A stretch of 64,000 bases of DNA from Lamellibrachia satsuma. Lineage: Eukaryota; Annelida; Polychaeta; Sabellida; Siboglinidae. The notes beneath the pieces were generated by a model. That model was not told the origin of the DNA and made no database searches. It was given only the letters and a program-made list of their open reading frames with translations. Numbering within the stretch: position 1 is the stretch's first letter; each line of letters begins with the position of its first letter. Both the position numbers and the translations under genes were made by a program. Location of the stretch: assembly GCA_033239005.1 (NCBI GenBank), contig BSQZ01000111.1, forward strand, positions 124,001 to 188,000, in the 5' to 3' direction. Positions 13,501 through 23,400 of the stretch are shown here, piece after piece.

Positions 13501-15536
13501 AACAATTAAAAGAAATTCTAAAAAGAAAGATGACTGTCTGTTATGACATGGTGGTCATTCCTAAAAATATATTTTGTCGGCATTGAGCATGCAGGTGTAG
13601 AGGGAGGGACACTTACATGGGAAATAGTTAGCACTTTGAGAAACTGGGCAGAGGTTCCTTACAAGGCAGAGACTACTTTGGCTGTTGGTTGAATGTTAGC
13701 TCTATGGCAAGTATTTTCATATGATCGTTAATGGGTTTGTAATGAAACCATATTTGTGTTTTTGCAGTGCCACACAGCATGCTGGGACCTGTCGACTGCT
13801 CCACTCAAGGCACGGAAAAGAAGTCCGGCTGGTTTACTCCCAGGTACCTTTCTTTCCCACATTTTCGTTTGTTCATTTAGTGGCTTTTCACTGTATCAGC
13901 TACGTAATTATGTTGATTCACATGAATGTTTGAAACTGCTTCCTCAACTGATTTAGCCTGTCGCAAATCCGGTTCATTGTTGTCCAAATATGTAGTGTGT
14001 GAATAGTTCATGTGACATCCGCAGTCGATTTAATAAAAAAAATGCCTATTTTCATTGAAATCATCAAAAGAATTGACTTCAATCGTTACATCTGATAAGG
14101 ATAAAAATTCCATCCTCTCCGATCACATGATAAATTTTTTTAATTTCACCAAGGAAGAAAATCGTTATTTTTCGGCATTTCGATTTTCGTTTCAGTTAGT
14201 TTTCAGGAAATTGACATTTTGTCCTAGTCTAAAATTGTCAAAATAAATATTAAACTGTTCAAACCAATATGTGTAGTTACCAGCTGATGGTATTATCATC
14301 TGCATGAAATATTGCTATTTTCTCATTCACAATGTTGTTAAAAAATACATGCATACAAACATGTGTTCGTGCGTTCGTGTGTGCGTGTACCGTTTCACAA
14401 AATTAATTGCTAGCCAGATTGTGTAGTTTTTTCATGCAGGTTCAACATTCCAGTAGAAATTACAGTCGGTGTGGAGCAGTTAGAACCTAGTGTCTCCCAA
14501 ACATATAAATGTGTTCCCGGTTTCTAAATCTGATGGCGTTTAAAGGGAATATGCAACGATATTCATTGGTTAGCTGATGTGTAACTTGCTGGGAGTTGTG
14601 TATAATTAATATGCTCACATTCCCGGAATTTTTTTTAAAAGCACATCTAAAGTAACATTGTTATATTTCATGTTTTGATCTTTACTACTGTAGCATATTT
14701 ACTGACTGAAGTGGTATAAGGCAGGAATTTGACAGAAAAACTTAATATTTCATCTTGAAAATTTAAGATTTATTGGTAAGTATTTTTATGCAATCAACAA
14801 CACAACACAGATATAGAGATATGAAAAGGCCAAATGAATCACGTTTATTGTGGGGATTAAGGATAAGCCCACTTTCAAAGAAATGTAAAACAAAGAAATG
14901 TGGGCTCCACAACCCAACGCCAGGCTGACTACGCCCCATGCGAGCCTCCTGGACGTCGGGTTCAATAGAGCCCACATTTCACCACAAAGCAGTAGCAGTA
15001 TTCCTAGAGCAAATAAAAGAAACAATGGCATTACTATTGTCATGGAACACCCTTAAACCAAATAGCATAATTCCCTACATGCTATCGCGCAGTCTATGAA
15101 TACAACTACCTGCTTAAAAATACACTAGCTCTAACTGGAATAACTACAAAGGTGGGGCCAATTCGCCACCGGTCACCGACACATGTGACTACCCTATAAA
15201 GCGGTATGTCATAAGATTAGCATATTTTAATTAATCGCCAAATCATGTATTTTCAAACATATGAACAGGTAAATGATCACACGTTTTGTACTGACTTTAT
15301 TTGTCACCGACTGAGGTGTTGTGTTGTCAATGCGAATAAATTCAGTGTTACAACGTTCCATGACACAGTCGTTCGGTTCACTAGTGAAAATTGTTGTACA
15401 TTCTCTTTAATCTAATCGAGAGACATCCATGTCGGCTGCAGTGATGCTCACTATGTTGTTTTGCAGATTCGGCAGCAGGGGAAGTCGATCGACCAAGACA
15501 CCAACGCGCTTCTTCTCTTCGCCAATCCTCAAGTGA
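1513..15536 (+). CDS. RACGAP1: Rac GTPase-activating protein 1 (MgcRacGAP/CYK-4), 3' sixteen exons
   Basis: RACGAP1 pairs with kinesin KIF23 to form centralspindlin, which bundles midzone microtubules and recruits Ect2 for cytokinesis. Exons: 1513-1658, 2045-2243, 4141-4306, 5437-5518, 6293-6392, 7169-7214, 7611-7705, 8983-9036, 9345-9409, 9638-9701, 11005-11116, 11586-11691, 12368-12500, 12895-13012, 13768-13843, 15467-15536. All introns are GT-AG and all phases join, giving 543 residues plus a TGA stop. Order of parts: end of the coiled coil (ERQIIMVRELL), Ect2/Plk1-type segment (FSYDKTDEDLD), a basic NLS-like run (KRRASGKRRLKK), C1 finger, RhoGAP domain with arginine finger (GIYRVPG), and a C-terminus ending FFSSPILK, close to human FFASPMLK. 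About 120 N-terminal residues (KIF23-binding part) lie upstream of the window. Identity rests on domain order and residue-level similarity to human RACGAP1 recalled from memory. Confidence 0.96.
2827..2955. mobile_element. MITE-like element with 27-bp terminal inverted repeats
   Basis: Arms 2827-2853 and 2929-2955 are inverted copies (ATACTGTATTTGTAGCCAC against GTGGCTACAAATACAGTAT) with one mismatch over 27 bp, around about 75 bp of non-coding DNA. It lies in a RACGAP1 intron. The size and structure fit a non-autonomous DNA transposon. Confidence 0.7.
6811..7005. repeat. 30-bp minisatellite, ~7 copies
   Basis: Unit like GAACATGAACCAACAGAAAA plus TGTTGACAGT, imperfect, with one 24-bp copy. 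It is open in several frames by repeat periodicity only. In RACGAP1 intron 6393-7168. Confidence 0.85.
7070..7163. repeat. RACGAP1: 30-bp tandem repeat, 3 copies, abutting a splice acceptor
   Basis: Unit GTGTATACCTCACTGCTGAC plus AAGTCTTCT. The last copy runs into TATTTCAG of exon 7169-7214. Confidence 0.85.
7911..8043. repeat. 33-bp minisatellite, 4 copies
   Basis: Unit CATGTTATACCTGCTTTCTC plus TCTTATGGTGTAT, nearly identical copies, in a RACGAP1 intron. Confidence 0.9.
8073..8847. repeat. 32-bp minisatellite, ~24 copies
   Basis: Unit ATTATCATACGACTAGGTAG plus GGAAACACAATA, head to tail without spacers, few variants (CATATGAC). In RACGAP1 intron 7706-8982. Confidence 0.95.
10181..10506. 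repeat. 64-bp minisatellite, 5 copies
   Basis: Unit starts CATGCAAACATACGTACATA and ends near AGGCCTATTGTTATTTATTT, in RACGAP1 intron 9702-11004. Confidence 0.93.
10575..10890 (+). mobile_element. Dispersed repeat family 1, copy
   Basis: Shares the start TTAGCCTATCGCGAACCGG and the end motif GCAAACGAGCTAGCAAGTTG with copies at 13926-14260, 34580-35100 (minus), 52910-53110 and 57187-58060. Length is about 300-450 bp, with no coding capacity seen. Class unknown. Confidence 0.6.
11711..11870. repeat. Degenerate GTCACATCTTGTCA-type repeat
   Basis: Irregular reiterations of GTCACATCTTGTCAC and TTCGTCAC, starting about 20 bp past the donor of RACGAP1 exon 11586-11691. Confidence 0.7.
13926..14260 (+). 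mobile_element. Dispersed repeat family 1, copy
   Basis: Starts GAAACTGCTTCCTCAACTGA, then TTTAGCCTGTCGCAAATCCG, and parallels the minus-strand copy at 34580-35100 over several hundred bases, including GTGTGTGAATAGTTCATG and a TCACATGA segment. Intronic in RACGAP1. Confidence 0.6.
14895..14980. repeat. Hairpin with 13-bp perfect arms
   Basis: GAAATGTGGGCTC at 14895-14907 pairs perfectly with GAGCCCACATTTC at 14968-14980 across a 60-nt loop, with extra inner complementarity (ACCCAACG against CGTCGGGT, imperfect). It is in the last RACGAP1 intron and may be a MITE remnant. Confidence 0.55.
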
Positions 15537-15771
15537 GCACATGGGCTACTGCCAGGTGGCGCTGTCAGAGCGTCACTCAAGAACTTTCAGCTACGTTACC
15601 AAGTGGCACTGTTGAAGTCGCATTGGAACTTTGTACATTTGAAGATAGTGGACACATTACATGTCAGATGTGTCCTTTTATAAGAACTTTTAACAACATT
15701 ACAGGTATTTTTATAGAAAACAATTTTGTGGAGAAGACTACTATTGCAGTACATCCATATTACCATATATA

Positions 15772-15777
15772 AATAAA
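15772..15777 (+). promoter_or_regulatory. RACGAP1: Candidate polyadenylation signal of RACGAP1
   Basis: An AATAAA hexamer lies about 235 nt past the RACGAP1 stop codon, a plausible 3' UTR length. No earlier clear AATAAA was seen after the stop. Without transcript data this is only a candidate. Confidence 0.5.
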
Positions 15778-17458
15778 CAGTTTTATAATGTGCAGTTTAT
15801 TATATCAGAGTTACAATAATTATTGATCTTATGCATCGTGATTTTATTGTTACAAGATCACCATGAAGATCTTATATGTTTACAAAATCTTATATGTTTA
15901 CACAATTAATCCTGCATTATTTCTTGTAGATATTAGACTAGTTTGTGTCATCCATGGAGAGGCACAACATAAATGCTGTCACATTGCTGTGACTGTCGAT
16001 TTTCATCATAATATTATATTTTTAACACGTGTAATTTCGCACCGCTAAATGGATGTGGAGTATTTATTTGCACGAAATACATTTGAATGTCGCCGAGGGT
16101 TCCTTTTTGTAAGAAATTACCAGTTTCTTGCTCAGATCATGGAATAATCAAGTTTAGCACCGACTGGTTGTGTAGCTGACATAATCTGGGAACGACCCTC
16201 GCAGTAATGTACGTATGATTCGGTTAATGTTTATTAAAAATCATGTGTAATAAATTTCTGCAATTTTGTTTTAGTACAGGTACGCAGGTTTCGAAAACCT
16301 AGCAGTATACTACTTAACATATTTATGTTTCAATGGCTTTTAGCTGTAATCGGGTAAGAAATAAACCATGAAAATGAAACGAGGTTGTTCTTCTCTTCAT
16401 AGTTTCATTACGATCAGCGTCCAATGTGGTTATGCTGGGGAAGTATAATTGATTAAATCTGTTTGCACAAGTGTTCTGTGTAGAGTTACAAGACAACCAA
16501 GGTATGGATATACAATATTGTATTGAAGCATTATACATGAATAGCATATAACAAGAACATATAGAGTCACTGACAATATTCCATATTGACAATAATGCAC
16601 CGTGGCTATGCTTCTGGCCTGATCAGACTGTAGAGATCAAGACTACTGTCAGTCGCCCACAACTGTACAGCAACCTTCACTGCACCAGCCCAGGTTATTC
16701 ACTGGTTGTACTTTATGTACAGGGGCTGTGTAATAGGATTGTGCTGTCGTTATAAACAGGCGCTCTATGGCACTGACTTAAATGACCATCATCTTTTTGG
16801 AGACTTTATGGCAGAAATGAACAGAAGTGCTTGTAGCACCCTCTGGTGGGCTGTTACTGAACTACCACCTCGTCCGTCAATACCAGTTTTATTTCTTTTT
16901 ACATAACGAACCAAAGAACACGTATCATTGACAGCCTCTGCACATTTCTTTATAAGCCAGTTAAGTCAGAAGATATGTATATGTTAACCAGTTCTGTTGA
17001 CATTTTAGCTGAAAATACATATTACTTTGGATGACATAAAACAACAAACAATATCCATTATGGTAAACAGTATTTCTCATTTATGTAAACAACAAACAAA
17101 CGTGTGAACATATAGAGCTGCTTTTGTTCAACGTGTAGCACAAGTCTACTGTGCGAGTCAAAAGATCGCCCGTCCTGCGGTTTTACAACTGGTCGATGAT
17201 AAGAGGGCAAAAAGACAGGTGGACGTATTTCTGTTGTTTTGTCGTGGTAAGAACAGACGACTCAACATACTCCATTTGCAATCATCAATACGGACCCTGC
17301 CAGTGAAACAAATTTCGATTGTAACAGAGCACAACAAATCATATACACCAATATGTATGTGTTATTTACACCGACACACAGACGATGAGCGTCTACTGTC
17401 GCTGCCACTAAACTAGCCCTCGTCACAAGTGACATCACTCTCTACAATGCTAGTGTGT

Positions 17459-17810
17459 GCAATAACGCGGCCGCACTACGCAACCGATCAACAAAACGCG
17501 TGGGCACAGAACAGACATCTAAAGCTACGTGTGATATGCGTAGTCTCTTCATATTCGACTGTCAATAACTAAGAATGTCTCGCGTCGTGTCTGCCCCCGA
17601 CATTAAGTGGACTGATTCGTTGACACGCGGCCACAGCTTAACGCAATTAACCCCTCCGATAACGTCATATCTGTCTAACGATGCGCGCCATTTCCCATCT
17701 TTTTGCACAGTAGCCAAGAAGTGTAGCCATTCCTCGCACCGATTCGAGGCGAGCACGAAATGGCGATGAAGTTCCACGCTGGAATAAGTCAACAGGTTCC
17801 ACTGTTTCAC
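17459..17810. other. CpG-dense patch in the intergenic region
   Basis: About 30 CpG dinucleotides in 350 bp (several CGCG), far above the AT-rich surroundings. It contains short open frames on both strands (17575-17769 plus, 17562-17822 minus) without recognised homology. It could be an unmethylated regulatory island, a UTR segment or a transposon piece. Confidence 0.45.
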
Positions 17811-18911
17811 AGCGACAAGCAACCTAAATAACTTAATGAGTAATCTGTGTGTGCTAGCTGCATGCTCGAGTCTGTTAGACAGACCACCAATCTACAATTT
17901 ACATTGTCATATACAACTCAACTCTGTCAAATGGCCATCGACTCTAAGCTATCTCTCATTCTGTACAATATAAAAACAAACTATGAACACAATATCATCA
18001 ATAGTATTAACTTTGTTAGCCTCTCAGATCCATAATATACTATGTACAATACTATACACTGCATTAGTATAATGCAACTAATGACACGATTCACCGTGAC
18101 AACAATATATCCACCCGTTATGATCAAACGCAGACATCTCGTGACAACGTTTCAATTCGTTCGCCTGTTTATCAATGAAACAACTTTCTTCATCCTTTGA
18201 TAACTTGAAATAACAGTCAATATCTGCATTGATTCATTAAACTTTGGGACTCCTTCCACCATAAAACAGACATTTTCTACATAATTAAGACACACAGCAA
18301 CGAATGCAATGTGTCCAGACTTTTGTCTCGTATCGTTGTAACGATTCAGCTACATATCTGACATAAGCTTAAAGCTCAGACTGTCCAGTGTCAGATAACT
18401 TTAGAACCAACATGTCAACATAACCTTTTCAAAGGTTGGGTTTACTGCCTGCAGGATTATTTTGGGCATCGAATCCCAATATAATGTCAAAGTATTGACG
18501 CACAAACACACATCGTTTTAGAGATTATGTCTTACTTATGTAGAGAAGCAGTTGTTTAAGATGACTTCAGTGCTGGCCAACTTTAAACCATAAGCAACTC
18601 TGTAGTATCTCCTGCCGATTCGTACCCAGCATGGTTGACATGGCAACCGTTTTATTCAAACGGCAATGTTGACATAAAAATCACACGTTCGACTGTTAAA
18701 ACAACAGTAATAACAACAACAACAACGAAGCGGCAAGCATACCACAGTAACCATGACGACAACACTATTAACAACACGACGAACACTTCCGTGGAGCGGT
18801 GACGTTCACTCGACGACGATGACATGTATGACAGCTGCCGATGCATCGACACGGTTGTTAGGAAACCGGTTGCCGTGGCGATGATTGCTCAAGACTCTTC
18901 CATGGCCTCGG

Positions 18912-19130
18912 CTGTTCCATAGTCCAACTGCTGCGAGATCATTCTACAACGGCAACAATAGACAACTGTATCACAGTCCGAGTGCTGTGAGATCATATTA
19001 CAATGGCAACAACAGACAACTGTTTCACGGTTTGACTGCCGTGAGATCATTCTACAATGGCAACAACATACCACTGTATTCTAGTCCAACTGCCACGAGA
19101 TCACTCTTCAATGGCAACAACAATATCACA
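18912..19130. repeat. 54-bp tandem repeat, 4 copies
   Basis: Each unit contains AGTCCAACTGC, GAGATCATTCTACAA and GGCAACAA. Copies are diverged. Intergenic. Confidence 0.85.
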
Positions 19131-19798
19131 GACCGACTGTGATACAGTTATAATCAGCAGACAATCCACTAAATTTTCATCTGTAGTAGGTAGACTAGTT
19201 TACACGAGCCGCAATTGTGCCGCAATTGGTTGGACAACAACACATCACACGAGAATGTGCAGCTAAATGATGTGTGCATGTAGACGAGCGACATGTCTAG
19301 ACATTGAGTGCAACCAGCTAACTCACGCCAATCCCAACTTTGACAAAAGGCACAAAGTGCATACCAGTTTTCGGTCAATGATTGGTCACTGTTTCAAAAC
19401 AGCAACTGACAGTCGGTGGAATTAGATCTAACCCCAATTCTAAAGACACAATCGCAGTCACAAATTGGCCTCGCTAACTGGTCTCACAGGGGGTGTTTAC
19501 ATAACTGATTCTTGCCCCGCAACACCGTGTCGAATGACCAATTGGGCAAATAATTGCTCGAGGAAAACGGCACTTACAGATGTTAGTTTCGCCAATAACA
19601 GGTGGACTAATAATATCACTAATACATTTCTTTCATACAAACAATTGTTCTCGTGAGCTGTACAATAATACACATTTAAACTATTAATCTGCAATTTAAA
19701 CTATTAATCTGCAATTATTACTAGTAAAATACAGTAAAATATATTAAAACAGTTAAAATGTATAAACACGCATAAAAGCTACACAAAAAGAAGCGTGT

Positions 19799-19799
<1 letters not shown>

Positions 19800-19870
<71 letters not shown>
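19800..19870. repeat. (AT)n microsatellite
   Basis: About 70 bp of uninterrupted AT dinucleotides in the intergenic region. Confidence 0.97.
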
Positions 19871-19872
<2 letters not shown>

Positions 19873-19961
19873 AATTCATAAATAAATAAAAATAATAATA
19901 AATACAGGACTACTTACTCTGGTAGGAGAACAAAAGGAGAAAATAAAATAAAGAAGAGAAG

Positions 19962-20195
19962 GTGGAGGTGGATAGGATACACACTGAGGTAGATATGATA
20001 CACACTGAGGTGGATAGGATACACACTGAGATAGATGGGATACACACTGAGGTGGATAGGATACACACTGAGGTGGATAGGATACACACTGAGGTGGATA
20101 GGATACAAACTGAGGTGGATATGATACACACTGAGGTGGATAGGATACACACTGAAGTGGACAGGACACATACTGAGGTAGATAGGACACACAAT
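19962..20195. repeat. 21-bp minisatellite, ~11 copies
   Basis: Unit GAGGTGGATAGGATACACAC plus T. It lies about 220 bp past the HDAC4 stop, so it may be part of the 3' UTR. Confidence 0.93.
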
Positions 20196-20403
20196 GAGGA
20201 AACCAGCAACAAACATCACACAACAAGCACTTTCATGGAACCCCCAAGGGAAGAGAAGGCCAGCAAACACCTGGCAGAGAGACACCGAAAAAGATAGAAA
20301 GAAGATGGGATACTACGGGAAAGAAATGGAGAAAATGGTCACAAACAGACAAGAGGTAGGACCATGGTCGATGGCCAATGCTCCCAGCGAGCAAACAGGC
20401 CAA

Positions 20404-20417
20404 AGTAAGTACTTACT
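20404..20417. other. 14-bp palindrome AGTAAGTACTTACT at the HDAC4 stop
   Basis: A perfect palindrome overlaps the stop codon, so GTAAGT, a consensus splice donor, occurs on both strands. On the HDAC4 strand CCAGA|GTAAGT could act as a donor one base before the stop. The motif CTTACTCTGGT recurs near 19912. Confidence 0.6.
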
Positions 20418-23400
20418 CTGGTGACTTCTCGGGGACGACGGAGAGGGAAGCGAACGCGTTGACCGTGTCCACCTCCTCCCTCTCCCTCTGCTGTGCCTCA
20501 ACGATCGACCAGGCCAGGGTGTCTCGGTACCGCTCCAGACACGGCCAGTAGGCCACTGTAACCATAGCAACAGTCAGTGTCAGTCCCCCGCTAGGGTTTG
20601 ATGGAGCGGCATAACAGTTAGAGTGGAAACAAGTGGATAATTAACAGCAGAACGTGTAGGTTCATGATACGTTGGCTGGTCATAGTTTAAACATGTGACA
20701 CTATGGTCAACCTAAATTTGGAAAACAAACTTTTATTATTTGTTTTTCTGAGATGTAACATCATATCCACGTTAGATTGACACTGCATTACATTTTAAGT
20801 GCTTTAAAACAGGGTTCCTACCCTTTCATCATAACATAATCCCAGGACATTTCCAGGATGTATAGGAACCTAGTTAAAAACACAATTTGTTTGGTATGAG
20901 TCCATCTTGTCAACAGCCTGCACATTTGTGGAGTATTTGAATGAAACATGCCCGGTGAGTTGACAGTAGATGGAACATTGAGAGAGACATAAGACATAAG
21001 ACATAAGACGTAAGTTCTTCATACCGTGATTTCTGATGGTCTGTTCGAGGGCATCGACAGCAACGCGAGATGGCGGGCGACACATCTCCTCGTCTGTCAG
21101 TAGCGGGATCTGAAACAACAACAACAGTTCACGTTAACTCCAGGAAAGGTTGACTCCAGGACAGGTTGACTCCAGGACAGGTTGACTCCAGGACAGGTTG
21201 ATTCCAGGACAGGTTGACCCCAGGACAGGTTGATTCCAGGACAGGTTGACCCCAGGACAGGTTGACTCCAGGACAGGTTGACTCCAGGACAGGTTGACTC
21301 CAGGACAGGTTGATTCCAGGACTGGTTGACTCCAGGACAGGTTGATTCCAGGACAGGTTGACCCCAGGACAGGTTGATTCCAGGACAGGTTGACTCCAGG
21401 ACAGGTTGATTCCAGGACTTGTTGACTCCAGGACAGGTTGATTCCAGGACAGGTTGATTCCAGGACAGGTTGATTCCAGGACAGGTTGACTCCAGGGCAG
21501 GTTGATTCCAGGGCTGGTTGACTCCAGGACAGGTTGATTCCAGGACAGGTTGATTCCAGGACAGGTTGACTCCAGGACAGGTTGATTCCTGGACAGGTTG
21601 ACCCCAGGACAGGTTGATTCCAGGACTGGTTGACTCCAGGACAGGTTGATTCAATGACAGGTTGATTCCAGGACAGGTTGAATCCAGGACAGGTTGATTC
21701 CAGGACAGGTTGACACCAGGACAGGTTGACACCAGGACAGGTTGATTCCAGGACAGGTTGACTCCAGGACAGGTTGACACCAGGACAGGTTGATTCCAGG
21801 ACTGGTTGACTCCAGGACAGGTTGGTTCCAGGACTGGTTGACTCCAGGACAGGTTGACTCCAGGACAGGTTGATTCCAGGACAGGTTGATTCCAGGACTG
21901 GTTGACTCCAGGACAGGTTGATTCCAGGACAGGTTGATTCAATGACAGGTTGATTCCAGGACAGGTTGACTCCAGGACAGGTTGACTCCAGGAAAGGTTG
22001 ACTCCAGGACAGGTTGACTCCAGGACAGGATGACTCCAGGACAGGTTGATTCCAGGACAGGTTGACTCCAGGACAGGTTGATTCCAGGACAGGTTGAATC
22101 CAGGACAGATTGGTTCCAGGACAGGTTGACTCCAGGACAGGTTGATTCCATGACAGGTTGACTCCAGGATAGGTTGACTCCAGGACAGGTTGATTCCAGG
22201 ACAGGTTGACTCCTGGACAGGTTGACTCCAGGCCCGGTTGACTCCAGGACTGGTTGATTCCAGGACTGGTTGATTCCAGGACTGGTTGACTCCATGACTG
22301 GTTGACTCCAGGCCTGGTTGACTCCAGAACTGGTTGACTCCAGAACTGGTTGACTCCAAGCCTGGTTGGCCCAAGGCCTGGTTGATTCCAGGCCTGGTTG
22401 ACTCCAGGACTGTCCGACTCCAGAACCGGTTGACTCCAGGCCTGGTTGACTCCAGGCCTTGTTGACTCCAGGACTGGTTAACTCCAGGACTGGTTGATTC
22501 CAGGCCTGGTTGACTCCAGGACTGTCTGACTCCAGGCCTGGTTGGCCCAAGAACCGGTTGACTCCAGGCCTGGTTGACTCCAGAACCGGTTGACTCCAGG
22601 CCTGGTTGACTCCAGAACCGGTTGACTCCAGGCCTGGTTGACTCCAGAACCGGTTGACTCCAGGCCTGGTTGACTCCACTCCAGATCCCTCCCTGTTTAT
22701 ATCCCTCCATGTCCATATCCCTCACCGTTTATATATCTCCCAATCTATATCCCTTGCGTCCATATCCCATCCCGTCCACATCCTTCCCCATCCATATCCC
22801 TCCCCGGCTGCAGTCGCTAAACTTGCCTACTTTTTTCTCCCTCTTAATCCCTTATTCTACTCCTAGCCTTGTTCTCACAACTAACAAGATGCTTCCAATT
22901 TCTCCCACTCCCTCTGTGGATGCAAGTCTATAAGTGTTGGTCCATTGAAAATTATGAAATTGTGCTTACAACTGTAAAATGAAGCCTACTTACTACTACT
23001 ATAGTAGCCCTGGGAAGCACCAACATTTTGGGGGGAACAGAACCCGCTGCTTAATTCTGCAAACTCTCAAACACCGCTGTGCCCTACTTAAGCCCAAGAC
23101 TGTTATTTCCCTTTATCAAACACCTCCCCGAGCAGTTGAGATGTTTTGTCGACCTACCTCTTCTCCGAGCAGGGCACGCAGACACATCTCGGTAGAGTCG
23201 CAGATCGCCTGTAGTTCGTAGCCTCCCTCCAGGGCCATTCCCACTTTCCCATTCGCCAGCATCATCATCTGCTTGGTCATGTGACCAAAGCCTGCAAGAC
23301 AATAGCGATGATGCATTGTGTTCTTGCTGCATCTAATTTAATTTAATTTAATCACAGAGCATATTAAAATGCAGCTGCAGTGAATTTACAGTAATGTCAC

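Larger units (their letters stand above)
15537..20412. other. Intergenic region between convergent RACGAP1 and HDAC4
   Basis: This holds the 3' UTRs of the two convergent genes and spacer. I see no conserved coding exon. Contents: RACGAP1 3' UTR with an AATAAA at 15772, a CpG-dense patch 17459-17810, a 54-bp tandem repeat at 18912-19130, an AT microsatellite 19800-19870 and a 21-bp minisatellite 19962-20195. Small open frames here have no recognisable homology and are not called. Confidence 0.7.

Noticed and set aside
14763..15043. Hydrophobic minus-strand frames (GILLLLCGEMWALL)
   Set aside because: Overlaps the 14895-14980 hairpin and dispersed-repeat-like sequence in a RACGAP1 intron. No family recognised.
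17562..17822. Short open frames on both strands in the CpG-dense patch (64 and 86 codons)
   Set aside because: No homology recognised. CG-rich sequence lowers stop frequency, so frames of this size are expected by chance.
19876..20297. Repeat-peptide frames (HTEVDRI, YPPQCVS) next to the HDAC4 stop
   Set aside because: 21-bp minisatellite, open in four frames. No splice or start context.
21097..22725. A 542-residue minus-strand open frame of repeated [16 protein letters not shown] units
   Set aside because: It is the translation of the 16-bp minisatellite (48-bp period) inside an HDAC4 intron. Other frames of the array are open too, and its 3' end overlaps the real HDAC4 acceptor at 21110.
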